Below are positions 35,669-43,789 of a DNA stretch of 64,000 nt, in pieces. A program made the position numbers and the translations under genes. The stretch's first letter is position 1, and each line of letters begins with the position of its first letter. The DNA lies in contig CAVSZI010000008.1 of NCBI GenBank assembly GCA_963732345.1, positions 1-64,000 of the forward strand, given 5' to 3'. The stretch is from Bog-532 sp963732345 (GTDB lineage Bacteria > Actinomycetota > Actinomycetes > Streptosporangiales > Streptosporangiaceae). The notes below the pieces were generated by a model that was given only the letters and a program-made list of their open reading frames with translations, did no database searches and had not been told where the DNA came from.

Positions 35669-37380
35669 TGGCCTCAGCCACTCCCGCGCCCGCCGCGGAC
35701 GTCGCCGGCAACGGCGCCTTGCCAGGGCTCAGCCGCCGCCGCATCCTGATCATCATCGGCGCGCTCATGCTCGGCATGCTGCTCGCCGCGCTGGACCAGA
35801 CGATCGTGTCCACGGCGCTGCCGACGATCGTCGGGGACCTCAAGGGCGGTTCGCACATCGCCTGGGTGATCACCGCCTACCTGCTCGCCACCACGGTGTC
35901 CACGCCGCTGTGGGGCAAGCTGGGCGATCAGTACGGCCGGAAGATCTTCTTCCAGGCCGCGATCGTCATCTTCCTGGCCGGCTCGATCCTGTCCGGCCTG
36001 AGCACGTCCATGATGGAGCTCATCGCGTTCCGCGCGGTGCAGGGCCTGGGCAGCGGCGGGCTGATGGTCGGCGCGCAGGCGATCGTCGGCGACATCGTCT
36101 CGCCCCGCGAGCGCGGCCGGTACGTGGGGCTGTTCGGCGCGGTCTTCGGCGTCGCCAGCGTGATTGGCCCGCTGCTCGGCGGGGTGTTCGTTGACAACCT
36201 GACCTGGCGGTGGATCTTCTACATCAACGTGCCGATCGGCGTGATCGCGCTGATCGTGGTGGCCAGCCAGGTGCCAGGTCACCTGCGCCGGGTGCACCAC
36301 GTCATCGATTACCTCGGCACCGCCGTGCTGTCGCTCGCCGTCACCTCGCTAATCCTGCTGACCAGCCTGGGCGGCACGACCTACCCGTGGCGGTCGACAC
36401 CCATCTACATCCTGGGCCTGGCCGGGGTCCTGCTGATCGGCGTGTTCGTGCTGGTCGAGCGGCGGGCCGCCGAACCGATCCTGCCACTGCACCTGTTCAA
36501 GCTGCGCACCTTCTCGGTGACCAGCCTGGTCGGCTTCATTGTCGGCTTCGCGATGTTTGGCGCGATTACCTACCTGCCCGCGTTCTTTCAGGTCGTCCGC
36601 GGCATCTCGCCGACCATCTCCGGGGTGTACCTGCTCCCGCTGATGGCCGGGCTGCTATTGGTCTCGATCACGTCTGGGCAGATCATCTCGAAGACCGGCA
36701 AGTACCGGTTCTTCCCCATCGCTGGCACCGCGCTGATGACGCTGGGCATGTACCTGCTGTCGCTGATGGGCGTCACCACCCCGACCGCTCTGGAAGCCCT
36801 GTACATGCTGGTACTCGGCATGGGCATCGGCGGCGTCATGCAGGTCCTGGTCATCATCGTGCAGAACGGCGTGCCGCACAGCGAACTGGGCGTCGCCACC
36901 TCCGGCGCCACCTTCTTCCGCTCGATCGGCGGGTCGTTCGGTACCGCGATCTTCGGTGCCATCTTCTCCAACGTGCTGATCGGCAACCTGGCCAGGCACC
37001 TGCACGGGGTCACCTTGCCGCACGGCTTCAGCAGCGCGGACGCCACCCCGGCGCTGCTATCCCACCTGCCCGCCGCGGTGCACGCGGGCTTCGTGGCTGG
37101 CTATGCCGAGTCAATCCAGACCGTATTCCTGGTCGCGGTGCCGATCGCCGCGCTCGCCTTCCTGGCCACTTGGCTGATCCCGCAGGTGGAGCTCAAGCAA
37201 TGGCCTGAGGCCGGCACAGGGGTACCCGATGCGGGCAAGGACGCGGGCATGGCGGTGGCTGGCGCCACCCCGGTGCCGGAGGCGCTGCCCGGCGGCGAGG
37301 ACTCCCGGCAGGCCACACCCCAGCCACCGCTGGCCCACGAGGCACTGGACCCGCAGGACACCAGCCGCGCCGATCCCTGA
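35668..37380 (+). CDS. MFS multidrug transporter, DHA2 (EmrB/QacA) family
   Basis: 570 residues with 14 membrane helices. Motifs of the DHA2 drug:H+ antiporters are visible: LDQTIVSTALPTIVGDL (motif D1) in helix 1, WGKLGDQYGRK (motif A) after helix 2, FRAVQGLGSGGLMVGAQAIV (motif B) and ASVIGPLLGGVFVD (motif C) in helix 5. A hydrophilic C-terminal tail of about 55 residues rich in Pro/Ala ends the protein. It is coupled to the TetR regulator (ATGA-type overlap TGATG). Substrate unknown; expected export of hydrophobic cations or antibiotics. Confidence 0.92.
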   Translation: MASATPAPAADVAGNGALPGLSRRRILIIIGALMLGMLLAALDQTIVSTALPTIVGDLKGGSHIAWVITAYLLATTVSTPLWGKLGDQYGRKIFFQAAIVIFLAGSILSGLSTSMMELIAFRAVQGLGSGGLMVGAQAIVGDIVSPRERGRYVGLFGAVFGVASVIGPLLGGVFVDNLTWRWIFYINVPIGVIALIVVASQVPGHLRRVHHVIDYLGTAVLSLAVTSLILLTSLGGTTYPWRSTPIYILGLAGVLLIGVFVLVERRAAEPILPLHLFKLRTFSVTSLVGFIVGFAMFGAITYLPAFFQVVRGISPTISGVYLLPLMAGLLLVSITSGQIISKTGKYRFFPIAGTALMTLGMYLLSLMGVTTPTALEALYMLVLGMGIGGVMQVLVIIVQNGVPHSELGVATSGATFFRSIGGSFGTAIFGAIFSNVLIGNLARHLHGVTLPHGFSSADATPALLSHLPAAVHAGFVAGYAESIQTVFLVAVPIAALAFLATWLIPQVELKQWPEAGTGVPDAGKDAGMAVAGATPVPEALPGGEDSRQATPQPPLAHEALDPQDTSRADP

Positions 37381-37596
37381 CCTAGCTCCAGCACGGTCAC
37401 CGGCATCCGCAGCTGGTGACCGGCCTGCCGGTCGGCCTGATCATGGTCGACGTAGACGACGGCTGGGCCCGCTCACCCTCGGACCCGCCGCCCACTACGC
37501 CAGGCGCCTGTCCACCGCCAGCGGGCGGCACCACGAAGCCGCAGAACATGGGATTTGGGGAAATAGCTCGCTGATAACTGACCCGGGGAGCTCGTC

Positions 37597-38877
37597 GTGA
37601 AGGTGCTCATCGTGGGTGCGGGCGTGATCGGAACCGTCTACGGGGCGCACCTCGCGGCAGCGGGGAACACCGTCTCGGTGCTGAGCCACGGGGTGAGGAC
37701 CGATGAAGTCGCCGCTGGAGGCCTTTCCGCCCGGGATGTCCTCGGCGGTGAGCACGCCCGCGGGGAAACCGCCGTCGTGCCGGATGCCAGCGGCGACTAC
37801 GATGTCGTCCTCGTGGCGGTCCGGCGTGATCAGCTGGCCTCGGCTTGCGCCGGGCTCACCCGCCTGGCCGGGAAGCCAGCCCTCGTCTTCTTCGGCAACA
37901 ATCCGGCAGGTAGGTCCGCCATCACCGGCGAAATGCCCGGCGACACCTACCTCGGATTTCCCGGCGTCGGCGGCGTCATGACCGGCGGGACCGCGGCCTA
38001 CGTCCGCATCCGGCAGCAGCCGACGGCCTTGCCGCAGACATCTGATCCCCGGCTGGCAGCGCTCGAAGCGGCCCTCGCGGCCCGTGGGTTCGCTGTCCAG
38101 CGGGTTGCTGACATGGACGGATGGCTCGCCTACCACGCCGCGTTCGTCGCGTGCATCGCGGCGGCCCTCTTCCGGTGCGGAATCGATCCCGGCCGTCTCG
38201 CCGGTGACCGCGCAACCCTGACGCTCATGTGCCAGGCCATCACCGAGGCATTCGCCGCCCTGCGCGCTGGCGGCACGGCAGGGCGGCCGCGCAACCTCGC
38301 TGTATTGCACAGCCCGCTGCTCAAAGTGATTGCCGTCCGCTACTGGGCACGGACCATGCGCTCGCCGACCGGCGAGCTCTGCTTCGCCGCGCACACGAGG
38401 CACGCCGAGTCCGAGATGCGGGCGCTGGGCCACGACATGGCGGCCCGGATCACGAACTCACCCGCCCTGACGAAGCTGCTCGGGTCTTTATCAGCGGTGG
38501 ATCCGGGCGCAAGGAAGGCATGGTTGTCATGGTCGTACCCGCTGGCGACGCGCCCGATGACCTTGCCCATACCCGAGGGCCTGTGGTGTCCCGGCGCTGT
38601 TATCTCTGCCTGGTCAGGTCCCGCTCGGCGCCCTCGCCTGGCGGCACGCACCCGCACTCATCAGCACCGGGCCGCACGGTCACCGGCATCCGCAGCCGGT
38701 GACCGGCCTGCCGGCCGGCCTGATCATGTTCGGTGCAGACGGCTGAGGTCTGCTCACCCTCGGACCCACCGCCCACCACCTGGGGCGCCTGTCCGCCGCC
38801 AGCGGGCGGCACCACGAAGGCGCAGAACACGGGATTTGGGAAATAGCTCGCTGATAACTGACCCTGGGAGCTCATAG
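37597..38877 (+). CDS. ketopantoate reductase (ApbA/PanE)-like oxidoreductase, copy 1
   Basis: 426 residues. The N-terminal Rossmann fold begins MKVLIVGAGVIGTVYGAHLA, then VVLVAVRRDQL and ALVFFGNNPAG, as in ketopantoate reductase-like NADPH oxidoreductases. The C-terminal helical domain (WLAYHAAFVACIAAALFRCG, LTLMCQAITEAFAAL) also fits. Homology ends about residue 305; the remaining about 120 residues are proline/arginine-rich and read through intergenic DNA and a ybhN scrap, so the natural stop is lost. GTG 37597 has GGGGAG before it. Its TAG overlaps the GTG of copy 2 by one base. Substrate unknown. Confidence 0.72.
   Translation: MKVLIVGAGVIGTVYGAHLAAAGNTVSVLSHGVRTDEVAAGGLSARDVLGGEHARGETAVVPDASGDYDVVLVAVRRDQLASACAGLTRLAGKPALVFFGNNPAGRSAITGEMPGDTYLGFPGVGGVMTGGTAAYVRIRQQPTALPQTSDPRLAALEAALAARGFAVQRVADMDGWLAYHAAFVACIAAALFRCGIDPGRLAGDRATLTLMCQAITEAFAALRAGGTAGRPRNLAVLHSPLLKVIAVRYWARTMRSPTGELCFAAHTRHAESEMRALGHDMAARITNSPALTKLLGSLSAVDPGARKAWLSWSYPLATRPMTLPIPEGLWCPGAVISAWSGPARRPRLAARTRTHQHRAARSPASAAGDRPAGRPDHVRCRRLRSAHPRTHRPPPGAPVRRQRAAPRRRRTRDLGNSSLITDPGSS
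38621..38671 (+). pseudogene. ybhN 3'-end scrap inside the duplication
   Basis: PLGALAWRHAPALISTG is the C-terminal end of a YbhN-like membrane protein. The same DNA (CTCGCCTGGCGGCACGCACC and on) recurs at 41205-41243 as the end of the decayed ybhN gene. It is a dispersed partial duplication of about 40-55 nt. Confidence 0.5.
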
Positions 38878-39858
38878 TGAAGGTGCTCATCGTCGGCGCG
38901 GGCGTGATCGGAACCGTCTACGGGGCGCACCTCGCGGCAGCGGGGAACACCGTCTCGGTGCTGAGTCACGGGGTGAGGACCGAGGAAGTCGCCTCCGGAG
39001 GGCTTTCCGCCCGGGATGTCCTCGGCGGTGGGCACGCCCGCGCGGAAACCGCTGTCGTGCCGGATGCCAGCGGCGACTATGACGTCGTCCTGGTGGCGGT
39101 CCGGCGTGATCAGCTGGCCGCGGCCTGCGCCGGGCTCACCGGCCTGGCCGGGAAGCCAGCCCTCGTCTTCTTCGGCAACAATCCGGCAGGTAGGTCCGCC
39201 ATCACCGGCGAAAATACCCGGCGATACCTACCTCGGGTTCCCTGGCGTCGGCGGCGTCATGACCGGCGGGACCGCGGACTACGTCCGCATCCGGCAGCAG
39301 CCGACGGCCTTGCCGCAGACATCTGATTCCCGGCTGGCAGCGCTCGAAGCGGCCCTCGCGGACCGCGGGTTCGCTGTCCAGCGGGTAGCTGACATGGACG
39401 GATGGCTCGCCTACCACGCCGCATTCGTCGCGTGCATAGCGGCGGCCCTCTTCCGGTGCGGAATCGATCCCGTCCGTCTCGCCGGTGACCGCGCAACCCT
39501 GACGCTCATGTGCCAGGCCATCACCGAGGCATTCGCCGCCCTGCGCGCTAGCGGCACGGCAGGGCTGCCGCGCAACCTCGCTGTACTGCACAGCCCACTG
39601 CTCAAAGTGATTGCCGTCCGCTACTGGGCACGGACCATGCGCTCGCGGGCTGGCGAGCTCTGCTTCGCCGCGCACACGAGGCACGCCGAGCCCGAGATGC
39701 GGGCCCTGGGCCACGACATGGCGGCGCGGATCACGAACTCACCCGCCCTGACGAAGCTGCTCGGGTCTTTACCGGCGGTGGATTCGCCGCTGCTGGTGTC
39801 CCGGCGCTGTTATTTCTGGCTGGTCAGGCGGATAGACACGGGTGCCGGGCGGGCGTAA
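38877..39858 (+). pseudogene. ketopantoate reductase-like gene, copy 2, frameshifted
   Basis: The copy matches copy 1 through ITGE, where GAAATGCCCGG in copy 1 is GAAAATACCCGG here: an inserted A in an A-run (about 39213) shifts the frame. The remainder, PGDTYLGFPGVGGVMTGG to LTKLLGSLPAVD, is intact in the +1 frame. A short truncated product of 149 residues would result. The gene begins with GTG 38877, sharing one base with the stop of copy 1. Inactive unless the insertion is a sequencing error. Confidence 0.75.
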
Positions 39859-39861
39859 GGT
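39833..39861 (+). promoter_or_regulatory. promoter of RNA element A
   Basis: TAGACA-17 nt-TAAGGT is a good sigma-70-type promoter. Its predicted start point coincides with the first base of the conserved hairpin element at 39869. Confidence 0.55.
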
Positions 39862-39868
39862 GAGGTTT

Positions 39869-39930
39869 GCTCCGGATCCTGGCAGCTGCCCCGTGAAATT
39901 GACGGGAGCGGCGCAGCACGGAGTTTTTTT
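39869..39930 (+). ncRNA. structured RNA element A (hairpin with T-run)
   Basis: GCTCCGGATCCTGGCAGCTG begins a two-tier hairpin. The outer stem is CTCCG/CGGAG, the internal loop has GGCA opposite GCAGCA, and the inner stem is GCTGC-CCCGT/ACGGG-A-GCGGC. It ends directly in seven T residues. It shares layout and most conserved bases with elements B and C. It could be a short sRNA, a leader attenuator or a riboswitch whose aptamer lies in the terminator. The next possible genes downstream are a 29-codon ORF and the decayed ybhN gene. Confidence 0.5.
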
Positions 39931-40064
39931 GTGTCCGGGCCGACGCCGGAAAGGCGCGACGGCCCAGAAAGGGCGAGAGCCCGCTAGGCGTAATTTCTCA
40001 CCGCGACCTGTCGGGCAGGACCGATTACCCACACGTCAATTCTTCACTGACTGAGGAGTCGGTC

Positions 40065-40154
40065 ATGGGCATCCGGATTCTGCTCGGCTGCCTGCGCGAA
40101 GCCAGGTATGTCCTTGTCCTTGTGGTCTGGCGCCTCCGGGGCTGCTTGCCGTGA
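40065..40154 (+). CDS. possible 29-codon leader peptide
   Basis: ATG 40065, preceded by GAGGAG at ideal spacing, opens MGIRILLGCLREARYVLVLV and continues VWRLRGCLP to a stop. It sits between RNA element A and the decayed ybhN gene. It may be the surviving 5' end of ybhN or a leader peptide; only the strong ribosome site supports it. Confidence 0.3.
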   Translation: MGIRILLGCLREARYVLVLVVWRLRGCLP

Positions 40155-40205
40155 TGGGAATGTCCTGGGTGCGGACCGTGCCGGACGCTGAGCTGGGCGG
40201 CCCGC

Positions 40206-41270
40206 GGGCTCAGCCCGCAGGGGTCCCGCCCGGCCCCGGACCGCCCGCAAGCTCCTGCGGCCCGCGTGTCGGCCGTCGTCATCGCGGCCGCGTTCGGGTT
40301 CACCCTGCCGCATGTCGCGTCTTATCGCCGCGTGTGGGCCAGCGTGTGCGCGATGAGCTGGCCGTACGCCCTGCTCGTCGGCACCGCCGCAACCGCCAGC
40401 ATGGCCGCTACTGGATCACGATCCGCGCGGTACTGCCGTGTATCCGGGGCGCCAGGCGGCAGCGGTCAGTCTCGGCTCGAACGCGGTCGCCAACGCCCTG
40501 CCCGCCGGCGCGCCCTCGCCATGGGCGTCAGCTGGGCGATGCTCTCCAGCTGGGGCCTCGGCGCCGCCGATTACGTGCTCTACACCCTGGTGACCGGGAT
40601 CTGGAACGTCTTCGCCCTGCTGGGCCTGCCTGTACTCGCCCTGCTGGTCATGGCCACCGACAGCCGGCCCGGCGCCGCGCTGATCACGGCCGCAGCCGTG
40701 GGCGTGGCGTTGCTCGCCACCATGGCCTGCGGCCTCGGCCTGCTCCTGCACAGCCGGGCCTTCGCGCTACGCGCGGGGCGCGCGCTGCAGCGCCCCCTGG
40801 TCATCGCTAGCCGGCTGGCCCGCCGTCCATCGCCCGCCGACGTCGCCGGATCACTGTCGGGCTTCCGCGACCGGGCCGGTGCCCTGCTCACGGCCCGAGG
40901 CTGGCGGAACACCGCCGCCACCGTAACCAGCTATCTCACCTTGTGGCTCGTCCTGCTGGTGTGCCTGCGCGCTACCGGCCTGTCCCAGGCCCAGGTGCCC
41001 TGGCAGACCTCCCTGGCCGCCTTCGCGTTCATCCGGCTGCTACCGCCCTGTCCATCACCCCCGGCGGCGTCGGGATCACCGAACTCGGTCTGGTCGGAAC
41101 CCTGGCCGCGGGTGCCGGGCACGCAGTCGGCGCCCAGGTGACAGCGTTGTCCTGCTGTACCGGGCCGTCACTTACCTGTCGCCGATCCCCCTCGGCGCTT
41201 CGCCTGCCTCGCCTGGCGGCACGCACCCGCACTCATCAGCACCGGTTCACAGCAGACGGCACAACCATCC
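40206..41270 (+). pseudogene. YbhN-like (LPG synthase transmembrane/UPF0104) gene, multiple frameshifts
   Basis: Pieces of a polytopic membrane protein follow each other in changing frames: AVVIAAAFGFTLPHVASYRR, then TIRAVLPCIRGA, then AAVSLGSNAVANALPAG, then LAMGVSWAMLSSWGLGAADY to WQTSLAAFAFIRLL, then LSITPGGVGITELGLVGTLA, and finally LLYRAVTYLSPIPLGA and WRHAPALIST. At least four frameshifts (near 40403, 40455, 40510, 41041, 41143) separate them. The family is the lysylphosphatidylglycerol synthase transmembrane region. So many shifts argue for decay rather than sequencing error. Confidence 0.65.
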
Positions 41271-42100
41271 GATAGCCGAAGGCCGCAGGCACCAGCTGTC
41301 ATGCGCTGAACTCCATATTCGGAGGTGCAGATACCCCGCCGCTGCCAACGCGGCGTGGGCCTGGCTAAGGCCTGACTGTCGCGGAAAATGCCGACGGTCC
41401 CGCGGATGACGTCGCTAGCCAGCTGGGTCAGCGGGTGGTTGTGGTCGCGGGCGTAGCGGCGCAGGATGATGAAGGCTTCGTCGGGGGTGGTCCGCAGCCG
41501 CTCGGCGAGGATTCCCTTGGCCTGCTCGATCATGACGCGGCTGTTCAGCGCGACCTGCAGCTGCCCGGCGACGATCTCCTGCTGGTGGACCGCGCGTTCT
41601 TGCAGTATCCCGATCGTGGCGACATCGACCAGCGCCCGCGCGGCGCGGGCGACCGCCGGATCCAGACCGTCCGGGGAGGCGGAGAACAAGTTGAGCGTCC
41701 CGATGACCTGATCACGCAGCCGCATCGGGATGGCGTGGACCCCGGCAAACCCCATCTCGCCCGCGGCAGCGGCGAACTGCGGCCAGCGCGCCGTCGCCTG
41801 GTCCGCCTGGATGTCGCTGATGATGACGGCCTGGCCGGTGCGGTAACACTCCAGGCAGGGACCCTCGTCATTCTGGATCTGAAACAGCTCCACCACCCTG
41901 GCCTGCTCGGTCGACGCCGCGACCAGGCGGAGCGTTCCTCCACTATCGGCCAGCAGCAGACCCGCCGCGCTTAGGTCCAGGAGCTCCACGCACCGCTCGG
42001 TGAGTGTGTGCAGAAACTCCATCAGGTCAAAGCCGGCTACCAATGTGTCCGCCAGCTCGACGAACACCTGCGCCAGGCGTACATCCACGGTCGTCGCCAT
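41168..42100 (-). CDS. GAF-ANTAR regulator (RNA-binding antiterminator type)
   Basis: About 310 residues. GAF sensor domain: FLHTLTERCVELLDLSAAGL, GPCLECYRTGQAVIISDI, AAAGEMGFAGVHAIPMRLRD and IGTLNLFSASP. ANTAR output: LNSRVMIEQAKGILAERLRT, DEAFIILRRYARDHNHPL, TQLASDVIRGTV. ANTAR proteins bind two-hairpin RNA targets and block termination; GAF-ANTAR proteins are an actinobacterial speciality. Homology stops near residue 235. The last about 75 residues (from LARPTPRWQRR) are coded antisense to the decayed ybhN gene and are Cys/Arg rich, so the original stop was probably lost. Start ATG 42100 or GTG 42109; no good ribosome site. Confidence 0.8.
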   Translation of the reverse strand: MATTVDVRLAQVFVELADTLVAGFDLMEFLHTLTERCVELLDLSAAGLLLADSGGTLRLVAASTEQARVVELFQIQNDEGPCLECYRTGQAVIISDIQADQATARWPQFAAAAGEMGFAGVHAIPMRLRDQVIGTLNLFSASPDGLDPAVARAARALVDVATIGILQERAVHQQEIVAGQLQVALNSRVMIEQAKGILAERLRTTPDEAFIILRRYARDHNHPLTQLASDVIRGTVGIFRDSQALARPTPRWQRRGICTSEYGVQRMTAGACGLRLSDGCAVCCEPVLMSAGACRQARQAKRRGGSATGK

Positions 42101-42456
42101 ATTTGTCACATTAGACCCGTCATCAGTCCTGCCCCGCCCGCACTGGCCTGCCAGGCGCCCTTCATACTGGGAGCGGGGAATCCGGATCGGGATCCAGGCG
42201 GAGCTTGCGATTCACCACATCGTCGGCGGCATCGCCCAGTGCGGCGCCGCCGGCAAAGGCGTGCGCCCGCAGCCGGACGAACGCCTCCTCAAGGTCCACG
42301 CCCAGCTGAACCGGTCCGGACAGCCGGCGGCAATGCTCGCCGCAGGCCGATCGTCATGATCATCTTTCTCCTCACCTGCCTGGTGCTGGCCACCAGCACT
42401 CGCGCGGGCCGGGCGCAGCAGAGCAGCCTGCCCGTGGCCACATTCAGCAGCGAAAT

Positions 42457-42485
42457 TTCCCATACCGGGAAAAGGCGCGTATGGT
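42457..42485 (+). promoter_or_regulatory. promoter of RNA element B
   Basis: TTCCCA-17 nt-TATGGT precedes element B by 10 nt. CCATAC and GTATGG form an inverted repeat across the spacer and -10. Confidence 0.45.
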
Positions 42486-42495
42486 GGAAAATGTT

Positions 42496-42557
42496 GCTCC
42501 GGACCTTGGCAGGTGCATCCGCGTAATCCGCGGTGGCACGGCAGGCCCGGATTTTTT
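42496..42557 (+). ncRNA. structured RNA element B (hairpin with T-run)
   Basis: GCTCCGGACCTTGGCAGGTG opens the element; 17 of its first 20 bases match element A. The outer stem is TCCGG/CCGGA, internal-loop bases GGCA and GGCAG are kept, and the inner stem is CCGCG/CGCGG. It ends in six T residues. No intact gene follows within 400 nt, so this copy may be an orphan or act in trans. Confidence 0.45.
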
Positions 42558-42999
42558 ATGCGCCGGCCAATTACTTCGCCGCGAGCGCGCCACGGTAATG
42601 CAGATAACCGGGCAACTGAAATGACCGGGCCGGCCAATAGCTGTCACCGCCGCGCCCAGGCCCACCAGCAACAAGCCCACCCCGTCGCGGCCGCGAGCGG
42701 GGCGACCAGAACGCCCTCATCCATCTAACCAGCCGGACCACGACCCCGGCCGGCACCGCCGGTCCCCCTCCCCCGCCACCGACATCCTCGCCGGCCACCC
42801 CGCCCACACACCCGACCCGGGCACCCACCCCGGCAAGACACCCCCTCCAGCGACCAGCAGCCCAGCGACGACGGCCTCGCCGGCACCGCGCCTGGCCGCT
42901 CAGCTGGCCCATCCGCATAACCGCAGCAAATCCCACCACGCCTCGTGGTGCCGGCCGCAGGTTGGCCGGCACCACGAGGTGGTCATAGAGGCCTCCGCC

Positions 43000-43698
43000 T
43001 CAGTGGATGAACAGCGCTATCGCGACGTACTGGCAGGCCGCGGCGGCGCAGACGTAGACATGAAAGACCTCGTGGTAGCCGAACACCGACGGGTACGGGT
43101 CGGGCCAGCGACGATGATAGGAAAGCGCTCCGGCGATATAGAGCAGGCCACCCGCGAGTATCAGTGCCGCGGGAGCGACGCCGGCATGGATCCACACCCA
43201 CGGCAGCGCAAGGCCCGCCGCGCAGCCCAGCCCAACGAACGTCGCGCCGACCAGAAGCTCTGGTGCGCTCATCCACGCCAGGTGAATCGCAGCCGCGGCG
43301 AGTGTCAGTGTCCACATCACGACCACGCAGACCAGCCCGAAGGCGCCGCGCGCGGTGAGCAGGAAAACGGGAGTTGCCGTACCCGCGATGAGGAAGAAGA
43401 TCATCGCATGGTCCAGGCGCTGCAGGCGCTGCCTCCAGACGGCAGTCCAGGTACCGCGGTGATACAGAGCGCTGAACCCGAACAGCGCGCTCACGCTGAC
43501 CGAGTAGACCGCGACCGCCGTGATCTGCGTGGCCCCGTGCGCGCGGGCCAGCAGCAGCGGGCCGAGCACCAGCGACGCCGCGAACCAGAACAAGTGCAGC
43601 CAGCCGCGAAGGACCGGCTTGGCGTAGTAGACGCGGCGCCGGGCATCGTAAAGCGGACCCGCGGGGGGCGAGCCTATGGCCGTCACCGTCGCCTCCAT
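43000..43698 (-). CDS. hemolysin III (YqfA/PAQR) family membrane protein
   Basis: 232 residues with seven hydrophobic helices. Family motifs: FGFSALYHRGTW (Ser and His of helix 2), RLDHAMIFFLIAGTATPVFLL (the HAMIF...T segment) and, near the C-terminus, FGYHEVFHVYVCAAAACQYVA (His residues of the metal site). These proteins belong to the PAQR superfamily with a buried zinc site; bacterial roles are poorly defined. I choose ATG 43698 (MEATVTAIG), which lies 24 nt after the structured RNA element C. The longer frame to 43758 would translate through that hairpin. The gene is transcribed away from the HerA gene upstream on the same strand. Confidence 0.86.
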   Translation of the reverse strand: MEATVTAIGSPPAGPLYDARRRVYYAKPVLRGWLHLFWFAASLVLGPLLLARAHGATQITAVAVYSVSVSALFGFSALYHRGTWTAVWRQRLQRLDHAMIFFLIAGTATPVFLLTARGAFGLVCVVVMWTLTLAAAAIHLAWMSAPELLVGATFVGLGCAAGLALPWVWIHAGVAPAALILAGGLLYIAGALSYHRRWPDPYPSVFGYHEVFHVYVCAAAACQYVAIALFIH

Positions 43699-43721
43699 CT
43701 CTGCGTGCAGCCTGAAACGTG

Positions 43722-43782
43722 AAAACTCCGGATCCTGCGCGGCTCCCGCTGTGTTCACGGGCGCCGCTGCCGGGTCCGGAGC
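43722..43782 (-). ncRNA. structured RNA element C, leader of the hemolysin III gene
   Basis: On the minus strand GCTCCGGACCCGGCAGCGGC opens a hairpin. Outer stem CTCCGGA/TCCGGAG, internal loop GGCA and GCAGGA, inner stem GCGGC-CCCG/CGGG-A-GCCGC with the same bulged A as element A. It ends GGAGTTTT, 23 nt before the hemolysin III start codon, so it is positioned as a transcription attenuator or riboswitch. The -10 TAGGGT (43797-43792) lies 9 nt upstream. Confidence 0.55.
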
Positions 43783-43789
43783 AGCCTCC

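Larger units (their letters stand above)
37391..39840 (+). repeat. tandem duplication, unit about 1.28 kb
   Basis: Two head-to-tail copies (37391-38673 and 38674-about 39840). Each starts with GCACGGTCACCGGCATCCGC, contains the same 5' flank and carries one ketopantoate-reductase-like gene. Start codons are 1,280 nt apart. The copies are highly similar with scattered substitutions; the second lacks about 80 nt near the gene's 3' end. Divergence indicates an old duplication. Confidence 0.85.
42101..42999. other. gene-poor stretch containing RNA element B
   Basis: No convincing gene. 42560-42960 is proline/arginine-coding simple DNA in every frame with no family match. The only structured item is the promoter and RNA element at 42457-42557. 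The promoter is overlapped by CCATAC...GTATGG (42459-42484), a 6+6 inverted repeat that could be an operator. Confidence 0.4.

Noticed and set aside
39856..39930. Possible M-box (magnesium) riboswitch: AAGGTGAGG and a GCTGCC segment at element A.
   Set aside because: The M-box core (GACGCCAAUGGGUC and later helices) is absent, and elements B and C lack the GGUGAGG start.
42571..42975. 134-codon minus-strand frame rich in Gly/Arg.
   Set aside because: Low-complexity reading of C/G-rich DNA with no family or ribosome site.
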